Shown here piece after piece: positions 17,065-26,718 of a stretch of DNA of 54,210 nucleotides (position 1 is its first letter; every line of letters begins with the position of its first letter). A program made the position numbers and the translations under genes. Source of the DNA: an uncultured Brachyspira sp. (GTDB lineage Bacteria > Spirochaetota > Brachyspiria > Brachyspirales > Brachyspiraceae). The DNA is taken from positions 1 to 54,210 of the forward strand of contig NZ_CALXRN010000189.1 of the NCBI RefSeq assembly GCF_944390595.1, in the 5' to 3' direction. The notes beneath the pieces were generated by a model. It searched no databases. It was not told the origin of the DNA and saw only the letters and a program-made list of their open reading frames with translations.

Positions 17065-18738
17065 ATGGATTTGAACAAAGAAAAAATAAACAGCATTATT
17101 AAAAAACTTTCAGAAGGACTGTATGAAAAAGAGGATATCATATCATTTACTTTTTTATGTGCTTTGGCTGGAAAATCAGTATTTTTATATGGTCCTCCTG
17201 GAACTGCTAAAAGTTTAATAGTAAGAAGAATAGCTTCAGCTTTTAAAGAGTCTAAATATTTTGGTCAGCTTATGAATAGATTTACTACTCCTGAAGATGT
17301 ATTCGGTCCTGTAAGTTTGTCTAAATTAAAAGAAGATAAATTTGAAAGACAAACAGAAGGTTATTTACCTAAAGTTGATTTTGTATTTTTAGATGAAATT
17401 TGGAAAAGCAGTCCTGCAATATTAAATACATTGTTAACTATAATAAATGAAAAAATATACAGAAATGGAAGTGTTGAAGAAAAAGTACCTTTAAAAATAT
17501 TGGCAGCTGCAAGTAATGAGACTCCTCCTAAAGGGCAGGGACTTGATGCTATGTATGACAGATTTATAATGCGTTTATTAGTTAATCCTGCAGAAGATAT
17601 AGATAATTTTAAATCATTGATAGTTGATAAAGATATTGATTTTAATGCTGATTTAGATGAAGAAGATAAAATATCTGCAGATTATTTGTAAAGTTTAAAA
17701 AGCAATATAGAAGAAGTGGAAGTTCCTTCTAATATTATCAACATTATAATTTCTATAAAGAATGAAATAGATGAATATAATAACGGCAATAATGAACCTA
17801 TTTATATTTCTGATAGAAGGTGGAAGAATATTGTTTATATATTAAAAGCTTCTGCATATTTTTCAGATAGAAGAGAAATACTTCCTACAGATTGTTTTTT
17901 AATTTCTAATTGTATTTGGACATTGGAAGAAAATATTAAAGCTGTTAATAGCATAGTGAAAAAATCTATAATGCGTTTTTTGAATGATGATATTGATGAA
18001 TTTAATTATGATAAAATATATGATGAAGCAGAAGAACTTAAAACAAATATAGATAAAGATTCTATAAGTGACAGAGATGAATATGAAAATGAAATTAATA
18101 TAAATGGTAAAAAGTATTTTGTTATAGATGTATTTTATGAATATAAAAATACGTATGTAAATAATAGTATGAGCAGTGTAAAATTTTATATTGAAATTGA
18201 TAAAATGAATAATAATACGCAATTTAGTCCTTTAATAAATGTATATGAGAATGATGCTTTTAATAATGCAAGCAGCAGAAGCCCAAGATATAATAACTAT
18301 TATAATAATTATAGTAATTTGAAGAATGCTGGTGATTATATTGTAGCCGATAATGTATTTTGTTCATTTATAGATTCAAATACTATTAATATAAAAACTA
18401 ATAGTTATTACAACCGTTTTGTTGATCAAAATGGAGATGTAGTATCATCATTAAATGTATCTATTCCTATTAAGTTTAGAAAAGGAGATATAAAACCTAT
18501 AGAATACAATAAAAGAAATAGTTATATGTATGTCTGCTCTGATTTACTTAATACATTAAATAATAAAATAGAGTCTTATGAAAGTGACTTGAAATCTATT
18601 ATTGAAAAATGTGACTGTGTTTTTATAAATGAAAAATATATACAAAAATCTATTTATAATAATGATTATTTATCTAGTTTGAAATCTCTTAAAATTAATA
18701 TTGAGCATTGTATAGAGAAATTAAATAGTAATTATTAA
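17065..18738 (+). pseudogene. MoxR-family AAA+ ATPase (RavA-like), interrupted by an in-frame TAA
   Basis: A RavA-like chaperone ATPase that would work with the VWA protein encoded next. The first part (17065-17691, 208 residues) holds the AAA+ core: Walker A GPPGTAKS (43-50), the MNRFTTPEDVFGPVSL loop, Walker B LDEIW with Asp110-Glu111, and sensor 1 ASNE. At 17689-17691 a TAA stops translation. The same frame then stays open from 17692 to 18738 with protein-like content (SLKSNIEEVEVPSN onward), i.e. the lid and C-terminal region of the same protein. One base change (AAA or similar to TAA) explains it. A GTG at 17716 could restart translation but lacks a good ribosome-binding site. ATG 17065 is preferred over an in-frame GTG at 17056. 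Confidence 0.78.
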
Positions 18739-18746
18739 GGTTTTTC

Positions 18747-20207
18747 ATGAATATTGATGGTATTTTAAAAGAAACTAAATATATATTAAAAGAAAGATTT
18801 TCTCAGTATGATATTTTTATGAGCAATAATGATATACAAAAAGAAATTACTAAGAGAATAAATGATTTTAATTATAATTTAGAAAAACATTTAAAAAATG
18901 ATAATCCATTTAAAGACTTATATTCTGTTTATGAAGAAGCTAAAAATAGTTTTATAGAAAATGAAGCTGATAAGGAAGCACTTTTTAATGATATTGAAAA
19001 TTATAGATTAATTGCAGGCGATTATAATGCTGACTTCTTCTCTTCAAAAATAAATTCTTTAGAAAAAGATGAATATAATAATGAGATAATAGCTATTAGA
19101 AAATCAGTTTTCAATAGTTGGAAAGATGAACTTGATAAGCAATATATGAATTGGGTGTTAAATGAAATAGATAAATACAGAAAAAAATTTTTTCAAGATA
19201 TGGAAAAATTTTTTGATTATTTGAATAATTTGAAATATATACAGGATATATTTGGAGAAGATACGGGATTATTATTTGATTTGAGTATAGGAAAATTATT
19301 AAAAATAGATATTGAATATATAAAAAAACTTTTAAATTTAATAAAAGAAAATTCAGATATAAAAAGATTATGCGATATGCTTGGCAGATTTATGAAAGCA
19401 GAGGAAAGCATAAAAATAGAAAAAGTTTTAAGAAAAGAAACATTCAGCACAAAAATAAGAGATATTAATTCAGAAGAAGAAATAGTAGGTATAACATATT
19501 CAAGGGATATACATAATATACTTCCTCAGGAGAAGCTGCTTTTAGCTGAAGGAGTGCTAGAAACTTTATTCGGAGTAAAATATTTTGAGAATAGGCTTTT
19601 AACTTTTAAGAAGGAAGGATATATTGATTCTTATTATGATGCATATATTGAAGAAGAAATTCAAGTAAAAGAAGAAGATAAAAAAGGTCCTATTATAATA
19701 TGCGTTGATACTAGCGGTTCTATGAAAGGTGTTCCAGAAACTGTTGCAAAGGCTATTACATTATATTTGGCATCAAGGGCTATGAAGCAAAAAAGAGATT
19801 GTTATCTTATAAATTTCAGCACTCAAATAAATACTATGGATTTAACATATCCTAATACTATGGATAATTTAATAGAATTTTTAAGATTAAGTTTTAATGG
19901 AGGCACAGATCCTATACCAGCATTAAGACATGCTATAAAAACTATGAATACTGAGAATTATAAAAAATCTGATTTGCTTTTTGTTTCTGATTTTGTATTC
20001 AATGAATTTAGAGAAGAAGATTATAAATTAGCTGAAGCACAAAAGAAAAATGAAAATAGGTTTTATTCTCTTATAATAGGAAATACTCCTATGTTTAATG
20101 TTGGAAAGAGTTTATTTGATTATAATTGGTGCTATGATTCTTCAATGGGTTCTGTAAAGGAAATTACAGAAAATATGTATTCAAATTCAAATATATTCGG
20201 CAGTTAA
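18747..20207 (+). CDS. VWA-domain protein (ViaA-like), partner of the MoxR ATPase
   Basis: 486 residues. The N-terminal 300 are charged and helical, as in ViaA/CoxE-type proteins. The C-terminal third is a von Willebrand A domain with the metal site (MIDAS): Asp321-x-Ser323-x-Ser325 in CVDTSGSM, then the Thr of GGTDPIPAL near residue 387, and a late Asp in LLFVSDFVF. It starts 8 nt after the RavA-like gene, so the two are one operon, the standard MoxR-VWA pairing that acts as an ATP-driven maturation or insertion machine. This gene is intact although its ATPase partner is interrupted. Confidence 0.82.
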   Translation: MNIDGILKETKYILKERFSQYDIFMSNNDIQKEITKRINDFNYNLEKHLKNDNPFKDLYSVYEEAKNSFIENEADKEALFNDIENYRLIAGDYNADFFSSKINSLEKDEYNNEIIAIRKSVFNSWKDELDKQYMNWVLNEIDKYRKKFFQDMEKFFDYLNNLKYIQDIFGEDTGLLFDLSIGKLLKIDIEYIKKLLNLIKENSDIKRLCDMLGRFMKAEESIKIEKVLRKETFSTKIRDINSEEEIVGITYSRDIHNILPQEKLLLAEGVLETLFGVKYFENRLLTFKKEGYIDSYYDAYIEEEIQVKEEDKKGPIIICVDTSGSMKGVPETVAKAITLYLASRAMKQKRDCYLINFSTQINTMDLTYPNTMDNLIEFLRLSFNGGTDPIPALRHAIKTMNTENYKKSDLLFVSDFVFNEFREEDYKLAEAQKKNENRFYSLIIGNTPMFNVGKSLFDYNWCYDSSMGSVKEITENMYSNSNIFGS

Positions 20208-20254
20208 ATAATTAATTAAAATAATAAAAAATATCAAAAAATTATATTTATTTC

Positions 20255-20282
20255 TTGACTGTATTTTTTTTCATAGTATGAT
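20255..20282 (+). promoter_or_regulatory. putative promoter for rnc-rpe
   Basis: TTGACT (20255-20260) and TATGAT (20277-20282) with a 16-nt spacer lie about 30 nt before the rnc start codon. Confidence 0.45.
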
Positions 20283-20311
20283 AAATGCTATATTATTAGG
20301 CAGCATACAGA

Positions 20312-21049
20312 ATGAATTTAGAAGAAATATTAAATAATTGTCAGAAAGCTATAAAATATGAGTTTAAAAATAAAGCTTATCTCTTGGAGGCCATAACTCA
20401 TAGAACTTATGCCAATGAATCTAAAAAAAAGATGAAATACAATCAAAGACTTGAATTTTTAGGGGACTCTGTGCTTTCTTTAATAATATCTGATTATTTA
20501 TTTAAAAAATATGATACAAGTAAAGAGGGTTTATTATCAAAGGTAAAATCATCTTTAGTATCTCAGAAGTCATTATCTGAACTTTCAAAAGAGCTTAAAT
20601 TAGGTGATTTTTTGCTTTTAGGTCATGGAGAAGAGGCTTCTGGCGGACGCTATAGAGCTAATATGCTTGAGGATTTATTTGAAGCTATTGTAGGAGCTAT
20701 ATATTTGGATTCTGGAATAGAAAATGCTTCTAAATTTGTTATGATGGCTTATAAAGAAAGACTTAAAAAATTAGATATAGAAAACTTTGATAAAGATTAT
20801 AAAACTATATTCCAAGAACTTATACAGAAAAAACATAAAATAAGTCCTATTTATAAGTCTTTTGAATATGTATCTGATAATGAAAATCATGATGAAATGT
20901 TTAAAGCAGAAGTTTATGTTAATAACAATATTTTTTCTATTGGGTTTGGCAGGAGTAAGAAAGAAGCTGAGACCGAGGCTGCCAAAAGTGCATTAGATAA
21001 AATAGAGACAGTAAGCAATGCAATAAAAAGAAACAGACAAAATAAATAA
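20312..21049 (+). CDS. rnc: ribonuclease III
   Basis: Double-strand-specific endoribonuclease for rRNA and mRNA processing. 245 residues, normal length. The catalytic signature RLEFLGDSVL is at 46-55; the second acidic cluster is NMLEDLFEAIVGAIYLD (about 115-131). A dsRNA-binding domain fills the C-terminal 75 residues (DYKTIFQELIQKK... ending GRSKKEAETEAAKSALDKI). rpe follows 13 nt later on the same strand. Confidence 0.95.
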   Translation: MNLEEILNNCQKAIKYEFKNKAYLLEAITHRTYANESKKKMKYNQRLEFLGDSVLSLIISDYLFKKYDTSKEGLLSKVKSSLVSQKSLSELSKELKLGDFLLLGHGEEASGGRYRANMLEDLFEAIVGAIYLDSGIENASKFVMMAYKERLKKLDIENFDKDYKTIFQELIQKKHKISPIYKSFEYVSDNENHDEMFKAEVYVNNNIFSIGFGRSKKEAETEAAKSALDKIETVSNAIKRNRQNK

Positions 21050-21062
21050 TATAGGAAAATAT

Positions 21063-21710
21063 ATGAATAAAATATTAATAGCACCTTCAATATTAACAGC
21101 ATCATTTTCTAATTTAGAAAATACAATAAAGGAACTTGAAGACTCAGGAAGCGATTATCTTCATTTGGATATAATGGACGGAGTATTTGTTCCTCAAATT
21201 ACATTCGGTGCTAAAGTAGTTTCTGATATAAAAAAGATTAGTAAAATACCGCTTGATGCCCATCTTATGATAGTAAATCCTGAGAAGCATATTGATGATT
21301 TTGCTAAGGCAGGATGTGATATTATAAGTGTGCATTTTGAAGGTAATATTCATATACATAGATTAATTTATCAAATAAAAGCACATAATATAAAAGCTGG
21401 TATTGTACTTAATCCTCATACTAGAGTTGATGTAATAGAGCCTATTATTGATGATATTGATTATTTGCTTATAATGAGCGTTAATCCGGGATTCGGCGGA
21501 CAGAAATTTATTGAATCATCTTTAAACAAAATAAAAGAGGCAAAAAAATTAATAGGAAGCAGAGATATAATTCTTGCAGTTGACGGCGGAGTTAATTTAA
21601 AAACTTGCGATAAAGTATTAGAGGCTGGTGCTAATTTCCTTGTAGCTGGAAGTGCAATAATTGACAGCGATAATAAAAAAGATACTATTAGCAAATTAAG
21701 AAGAAATTAA
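21063..21710 (+). CDS. rpe: ribulose-phosphate 3-epimerase
   Basis: Interconverts ribulose-5-phosphate and xylulose-5-phosphate in the pentose phosphate pathway. 215-residue TIM barrel. Family motifs: APSILTASF at the N-terminus (with the substrate Ser), LHLDIMDGVFVPQITFG (about 33-49, catalytic Asp and metal ligands), DAHLMI, the MSVNPGFGGQKF phosphate region (about 139-150) and AVDGGVN with the second catalytic Asp. Directly follows rnc, probably one transcript. Confidence 0.96.
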   Translation: MNKILIAPSILTASFSNLENTIKELEDSGSDYLHLDIMDGVFVPQITFGAKVVSDIKKISKIPLDAHLMIVNPEKHIDDFAKAGCDIISVHFEGNIHIHRLIYQIKAHNIKAGIVLNPHTRVDVIEPIIDDIDYLLIMSVNPGFGGQKFIESSLNKIKEAKKLIGSRDIILAVDGGVNLKTCDKVLEAGANFLVAGSAIIDSDNKKDTISKLRRN

Positions 21711-21950
21711 TTTTAGCAATATTCAAATATAAAGTAAATATAAATTGTAGTAATTAGATAATAATTCTGATGAAAACAAAATATATAAATAAGATTCTCC
21801 AAAAATATTAATAACAACTGCAAAACAAGATGAAAAAACTTTATAATAAAATATAATATTTAATTTTTTTAAATATTTGAAACTAACATATTGAAAATAT
21901 TTTTATTAGGTTTTATTATTGCAGGCAAAAATTATTCAGGGTTATTCAAA

Positions 21951-22805
21951 ATGTCAGATAATAATAATAAATCTATTTTTCTAGCTGCAACTGCATATAT
22001 AATGTGGGGGCTTCTTCCAGTGTATTGGAAAGCTGTTCAAAATTTCGATTCAGCATTTGTTTTAGGTATTAGAGTTATAACTACTTTTATATTTACATTG
22101 ATAATAATTATATACAAGAAATCCAATCTATACAGAGGCATAAAACCTTTGGTTTCAATAATAATAGCAGGTATATTTTTAGGAATCAATTGGTATTTAT
22201 ATATTTATACTGTTAATTCGGGTCATGTTCTTGAGGCCGGACTTGCTTACTATATAGCACCTATTTTAAGTATACTAATAGGAATAATAATTTTTAGAGA
22301 GAAAAAAACTGTATTGGAATATGCTGCTATAGTTTTAATGTTTGCCGGAATGATTTATCAAACCATTACATTAGGCAGACCTCCTGTTATGGCATTTTTT
22401 ATAGGATTAACTTTTTCGATATACGGATTATTCAAAAAAATGACAGTGTATTCGGGATGGGAAAGCTTATTTTTAGAAACTTCTGCTATACTTATACCCT
22501 CAATAATTTTAAGTAAAATATATTTTCCTGCAGAACCTCAGCCTGTATCTTCTTGGATTACTTTAATGTTTGCAGGAATTGCTACCGGTATACCATTGTA
22601 TTTATATGCAAAAGCAGCTAAAGGACTTCAAATTTCTACACTTGGTTTTTTACAGTTTTTTGTCCCTCTTTTTGCAACTTTGCTAGCCATCTTTGTTTAT
22701 AAAGAGGAAATTAATTTAAATAGAGGTATTACATTAGCAATTATAATACTTGCAGCTGTACTTTATGCTATATCTATATTTAGAAATTCTTTATCTAAAA
22801 AATAG
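21951..22805 (+). CDS. rarD: RarD-type EamA transporter
   Basis: Integral-membrane permease of the drug/metabolite (EamA) superfamily, RarD branch, with about ten helices in 284 residues. Typical RarD patterns: AYIMWGLLPVYWKAV near the N-terminus, LGINWYLYIYTVNSGHVLEA at about residue 75, and LQISTLGFLQFFVPL near the C-terminus. Start ATG 21951 gives the family's usual N-terminus; an upstream TTG at 21891 would add a non-homologous leader. The natural substrate of this branch is not settled. Its 3' end overlaps that of the converging ecfT by 11 nt. Confidence 0.83.
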   Translation: MSDNNNKSIFLAATAYIMWGLLPVYWKAVQNFDSAFVLGIRVITTFIFTLIIIIYKKSNLYRGIKPLVSIIIAGIFLGINWYLYIYTVNSGHVLEAGLAYYIAPILSILIGIIIFREKKTVLEYAAIVLMFAGMIYQTITLGRPPVMAFFIGLTFSIYGLFKKMTVYSGWESLFLETSAILIPSIILSKIYFPAEPQPVSSWITLMFAGIATGIPLYLYAKAAKGLQISTLGFLQFFVPLFATLLAIFVYKEEINLNRGITLAIIILAAVLYAISIFRNSLSKK

Positions 22806-23523
22806 TTTTTATAATATTTAATCTTATTAAAATTATTAATATTAAAAAAATTATGGTGAATAAAATATATATTATATCTTTAAATTTCATAAATGATTCA
22901 TATAATCTCGTCTTTTTATACGGAGCACTGTAACCTCTGACTTCCATTGCAATAGCGGTTCTTACAGATGATTGTATTGCTGAGATAACTATTGGTATGA
23001 ATAGATTTGTTATGTTTGATAATTTTTCTGGTACAGACATAAGTTTATAATCTAACCCTCTTGCTTTTTGCGCTTTTCTTATTCTGACAGCTTCATCTTT
23101 TATGAGAGGTATAAATTTTAATGATAATGCTATTATTGTACTTATGCTTTCTATTGGTACTTTTATATATTTTAAAGGATAAAATATTTTTTCTATTGCG
23201 AAACCTATATCCATAATATCCATAGATGATAAAACTACAGCAGCTAATATAATGGTTCCAAATAATCTGCTTACAGTATTTATTATATAATTGATATCCC
23301 TTCCTATGATAAAATAGTTTATGAGTATAATTGATAATAATAGCCATATAGAAGCTAAAAATATTTTTATTATGTTTTTTATATTTATTCCTACAAGTAT
23401 TACATGCAAGACAATAGCTGCTGCACATAATATAGTTTGATTGATATTATTCATAACTATTAATGATATAGCTAAAAATATTGTTGATAAAAAAATAGTT
23501 CTTGGATCAAAGTTTTTAGTCAT
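22795..23523 (-). CDS. ecfT: ECF transporter transmembrane component (EcfT)
   Basis: The scaffold that couples the two ATPases to the substrate-binding S protein in an energy-coupling-factor importer. 242 residues with five or six helices. The cytoplasmic coupling region carries the Ala-Arg-Gly type motif KAQKARGLDYK (about 170-180), and a second motif AMEVRGYSAPYKK lies near 215. Last gene of the S-TudS-A-A-T operon, 13 nt after the second ATPase. Confidence 0.88.
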   Translation of the reverse strand: MTKNFDPRTIFLSTIFLAISLIVMNNINQTILCAAAIVLHVILVGINIKNIIKIFLASIWLLLSIILINYFIIGRDINYIINTVSRLFGTIILAAVVLSSMDIMDIGFAIEKIFYPLKYIKVPIESISTIIALSLKFIPLIKDEAVRIRKAQKARGLDYKLMSVPEKLSNITNLFIPIVISAIQSSVRTAIAMEVRGYSAPYKKTRLYESFMKFKDIIYILFTIIFLILIILIRLNIIKTIF

Positions 23524-23536
23524 TATTTATACTCTT

Positions 23537-24370
23537 TTAATAAAATAACTTTTTGATTAATTCATTTGAATTTGATATATTATCAATATTATTAATACCT
23601 AATCTTTTTAATTCCTCTATATATTTATGAATTTCAGGTTCTATTAAATTATATTCTTCAAGCACTTTTTGGGAAAATAAAATATCTTTAGGTTTACCTT
23701 GAATATATTTTTTATTTTTACTTATAATGAAAACATTATCTCCATATTCTATAATGTCATCTAATATATGTGATGATTGTATGATTGTTATATTAGAATT
23801 GTTATTTAATTCTTTTATCGTTTTCATAAATATATTTTTGCTTTCAAAATCAAGACCAGCAGTAGGTTCATCCAAAAATAATATTTTTGGAGATGTGATT
23901 ATTACAGAGGCCAATGCTATTATTCTTTTTTGCCCTCCGCTGATTTCAAATGGAGATGCTTGTAAAATTTTTTTATCTATATTCAATATTTCTAGCACTT
24001 CTTTTAATTTTTTATTAATTTCTTTGTTATCAATTTTGCTTCTCTTTAGATTAAATACTATTTCTTCTGCTATAGTATTATTAAAGAATTGTTTTTCAGT
24101 GTATTGAAGCATTATTCCGGATGAGTTTCTAAATTCTTTTAGATTATTTTTTTTATCTATTAATTTGTTATCAAATAATATTTCGCCAGATATTTTTTTT
24201 ATTAACAAACATATTGTTTCAAGAAGTGTTGATTTTCCGCTTCCTGATACGCCTGCTAAAAAATGAAATTTACCGCTTTCAAATGTGCAATTTAAATTTT
24301 CTACTATTATCTTTTTTTCCTTTTTATTAATTATGTATCCGGCAGTTAAATTTTTTAAAGTGATTTCCAT
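23537..24370 (-). CDS. ECF transporter ATPase (second A component)
   Basis: 277-residue ABC ATPase of the ECF importer. Walker A GVSGSGKST near residue 40, Q-loop MLQYTEKQFFNNTIAEEI, signature ISGGQKRI, Walker B ILFLDEPTAGLD and switch His in SSHIL. It overlaps the first A gene by 16 nt. With that gene it should form the A-A' heterodimer. The C-terminal 60 residues are the usual EcfA extension. Confidence 0.88.
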   Translation of the reverse strand: MEITLKNLTAGYIINKKEKKIIVENLNCTFESGKFHFLAGVSGSGKSTLLETICLLIKKISGEILFDNKLIDKKNNLKEFRNSSGIMLQYTEKQFFNNTIAEEIVFNLKRSKIDNKEINKKLKEVLEILNIDKKILQASPFEISGGQKRIIALASVIITSPKILFLDEPTAGLDFESKNIFMKTIKELNNNSNITIIQSSHILDDIIEYGDNVFIISKNKKYIQGKPKDILFSQKVLEEYNLIEPEIHKYIEELKRLGINNIDNISNSNELIKKLFY

Positions 24371-25185
24371 AAACTTTCACAAACCTTTTTATAATTGAAA
24401 ATATCTTTATCGATTAAAATTTTTTTATTTTTATATAATTCATAAGCTAATTGAAAATTAATAGGCATATTTAATTTGTGAAATTGTTCATTTCTTATTA
24501 AAATATTAACAAATTCATTTACAGAACCATTAAAAACTATATTTCCATTATCCATAAATACTACTTCATTACAGTATTCTATTTCATTAATATGATGTGT
24601 AACTATTATAATAGTAGTACCCATAGAATGTATTTTTTTAAGTACATTCATTACTTTTATTCTATTTTCATTATCAAGCATGGATGTGGGTTCATCTAAT
24701 ACTAATATTTTCGGATTTAATACAAGTGAGGAGGCAATACATAATCTTTGTTTTTCTCCACCGGATAATGAATGTACTTTATCTTTTCTTTTATTTGATA
24801 GATCAACTATTTCCAAAACTTCATCTATTTTTTTATCTATATCTTTGCTTGGTATAGAATAATTTTCCATAGCAAATGCTATATCAAGTTCAACAGTATC
24901 TGCCACTATTTGATCATCTGGATTTTGAAATACAAGGCTTGATATTTTATATATTTCAGATGCATTCTCATTTACATCCATATCAAATATTTTTATGTTA
25001 CCGCTATTTGCTTTTTCTATTGCAAACATTAATTTTATGAGAGTCGATTTTCCGCTTCCATTTTTTCCAAGCAATGCTAAATAACTGTTTTCTTTTATGA
25101 TTAGATTTAAATTGTTTATAAATTTATTTTTATCATTTTCAATATATGAAAAACTTACATTGTTAAATTCAATGGCTTTATTCAT
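24355..25185 (-). CDS. ECF transporter ATPase (first A component)
   Basis: 276-residue ABC ATPase. Start ATG 25185 gives MNKAIEFNNVSFSYI, the standard family N-terminus; an in-frame ATG at 25197 adds four residues and overlaps the ribosome-binding site. Motifs: Walker A GKNGSGKST near 41, Q-loop VFQNPDDQIV (the EcfA hallmark QNPDDQ), signature LSGGEKQR, Walker B ILVLDEPTSMLD and His in VTHHI. Pairs with the next gene. Confidence 0.9.
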   Translation of the reverse strand: MNKAIEFNNVSFSYIENDKNKFINNLNLIIKENSYLALLGKNGSGKSTLIKLMFAIEKANSGNIKIFDMDVNENASEIYKISSLVFQNPDDQIVADTVELDIAFAMENYSIPSKDIDKKIDEVLEIVDLSNKRKDKVHSLSGGEKQRLCIASSLVLNPKILVLDEPTSMLDNENRIKVMNVLKKIHSMGTTIIIVTHHINEIEYCNEVVFMDNGNIVFNGSVNEFVNILIRNEQFHKLNMPINFQLAYELYKNKKILIDKDIFNYKKVCESLWKSL

Positions 25186-25254
25186 TAATCCTTCCATTTT
25201 ATTTTTGCAGATTTATTTTTGTAATAAAGCTAATATTAAAATATATAATTTGCA

Positions 25255-25767
25255 TTATATATAGTTGTCTACATCGTAAAATGGTATATTTATATTGTTT
25301 TCTTCTAAGATAGATTTGAAAATTTTCATAAACATACCATTAGTATTTATCATTTTTACTCTGGATGTTATATCTTCTTTATCTTTATATATTCCAACTT
25401 CTCCTTCCCAATTAGCAGAACAAGTAAGATTAACTCCGCAGCTAGGACTTCCGGCTATTCCATATATACCTATTATTTCGTATCCATTATTTAAATATTC
25501 TTTAATAATATCCACAAATGAATTAAGTATTTTTTGGCTATGTTTTTTATATCCTATATTATCAAATTGTTCTATAACATGTCCCCATCTTTTTAATCCA
25601 TAGCATTCAGTTTCAGGACATGGCAGCTGTAATATACCTATATTGTTTTCAAATAAATTTTTAATAAAAGGAAAAAATATATTCATATCTTTGTATTCCC
25701 CTTTTACAACAGCATTTTGATTTAATATACAATGTGAAAGTATAGCCAATTTCTTTGATCTATTCAT
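25255..25767 (-). CDS. TudS-related putative desulfidase (CD3072-like)
   Basis: 170 residues from ATG 25767, which has GAGG 9 nt upstream; an earlier ATG at 25782 is less likely. The protein resembles the DUF523/TudS iron-sulfur desulfurases: three cysteines in the right order, in LSHCILNQ, LPCPETEC and GSPSCGVN (Cys13, Cys50 and Cys110 from this start), expected to hold a [4Fe-4S] cluster whose free iron abstracts sulfur from substrates such as 2-thiouracil. The gene overlaps the ECF S-component by 8 nt, so it is translationally coupled to the transporter. A role in desulfurating the imported compound is inference from context; the substrate is unknown. Confidence 0.75.
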   Translation of the reverse strand: MNRSKKLAILSHCILNQNAVVKGEYKDMNIFFPFIKNLFENNIGILQLPCPETECYGLKRWGHVIEQFDNIGYKKHSQKILNSFVDIIKEYLNNGYEIIGIYGIAGSPSCGVNLTCSANWEGEVGIYKDKEDITSRVKMINTNGMFMKIFKSILEENNINIPFYDVDNYI

Positions 25768-26377
25768 TTTTGGCATCCTCATAATATGATGAGTTGATTG
25801 TTTTTTGTTCTATTAATTTTTTATTAGATGTTATTTTCATTAATAGAGAATTTGGTATTCTTAAAATTATGATATATGCTATTATACATGATAATGGCTT
25901 ATCTATTATATTAGATATTATTCTAGGTATAAATGCAGACGTAAATATTTTTTGTCCGCTTTGAATTAAAAAACCTGTCATAATATCCATTGTTCCTCCG
26001 GCTAATCCTCCATATAATATTACAGTTATTGGAGTACCTACTAGAGGTGCAGCAACAGCAAGTATTAAACCTGTTATTATAGCTGTATGAATTTTAAATC
26101 CAAATTTAATAGATATAAATCCTGTTATTATACCTATCATCATATTTACAATAGCGTATGGAAGCTCTGCCGGATTATTTATCATAGAAGTTATTAAATT
26201 TGTAACAAATCCTGTTATAGCTCCATATAAAGGACCTAATACAGCTCCGCTTAATACTGTACCCATTACATCTAAAAATACGAATGGTATTTTTAGATGG
26301 GAGGCTATGAATGATAATACTATATTTAGTGCTACACCTATAGCACAAAAAGTTAATGAATATGATTTTGTTTTCAT
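25760..26377 (-). CDS. ECF transporter S (substrate-binding) component, CD3073-like
   Basis: 205-residue membrane protein with about six helices that would bind the substrate of the ECF importer. The N-terminal AIGVALNIVLSFIASHLKIP and LDVMGTVLSGAVLGPLYGAI are typical S-component segments. The long tail after residue 180 is hydrophilic. First gene of the operon, upstream of the TudS-like gene, both ATPases and EcfT. In Clostridioides difficile a similar S protein neighbours a TudS-related protein (recalled, not searched). The substrate is not known; a thio-nucleobase or other sulfur heterocycle would fit the neighbour. Confidence 0.78.
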   Translation of the reverse strand: MKTKSYSLTFCAIGVALNIVLSFIASHLKIPFVFLDVMGTVLSGAVLGPLYGAITGFVTNLITSMINNPAELPYAIVNMMIGIITGFISIKFGFKIHTAIITGLILAVAAPLVGTPITVILYGGLAGGTMDIMTGFLIQSGQKIFTSAFIPRIISNIIDKPLSCIIAYIIILRIPNSLLMKITSNKKLIEQKTINSSYYEDAKNE

Positions 26378-26718
26378 TTTTAAATCCTTATGAAATGGTT
26401 GTAATGCTAAAGTATTCTTAGTAAAAATAAGAATTATATTTTTTGGTTAGATAGACCAACTGTCTATTATGATATTAAAATACCTGAGGAAAATGGTATT
26501 GTTTAATGAAATACATCTTATATAGTGATGATTTAAAAAATTCCATAAATAATACCTTTGTGAAATTATATTTTAAAATTCATCATATAATATCAGTTAT
26601 AAAAAGTCAATAAATACTTTTTTATTAATTTATTATTTTTACAAAAAAAGATATATTTTTTATAAAATTATATAGCATTCTTATTAATAGTAGTATATAA
26701 TATAAAGAAATTTTTTAA
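26378..26718. other. 341-nt intergenic leader between the ECF operon and the aminotransferase gene
   Basis: Divergent spacer. Read on the minus strand, toward the ECF S gene, it holds three small hairpins in a row: AATACC..GGTATT (26474-26499), ATAGAC..GTCTAT (26450-26466) and TTCTTA..TAAGAA (26414-26432). This is a plausible structured leader, but it matches no riboswitch class I know (checked by eye for TPP, FMN, purine, preQ1 and glycine landmarks). The plus-strand half before the aminotransferase is plain AT-rich DNA. Confidence 0.35.

Noticed and set aside
26378-26718. Known riboswitch (TPP, FMN, purine, preQ1, glycine) before the ECF operon
   Set aside because: None of the conserved landmarks of these classes could be found by eye; only small unassigned hairpins remain.
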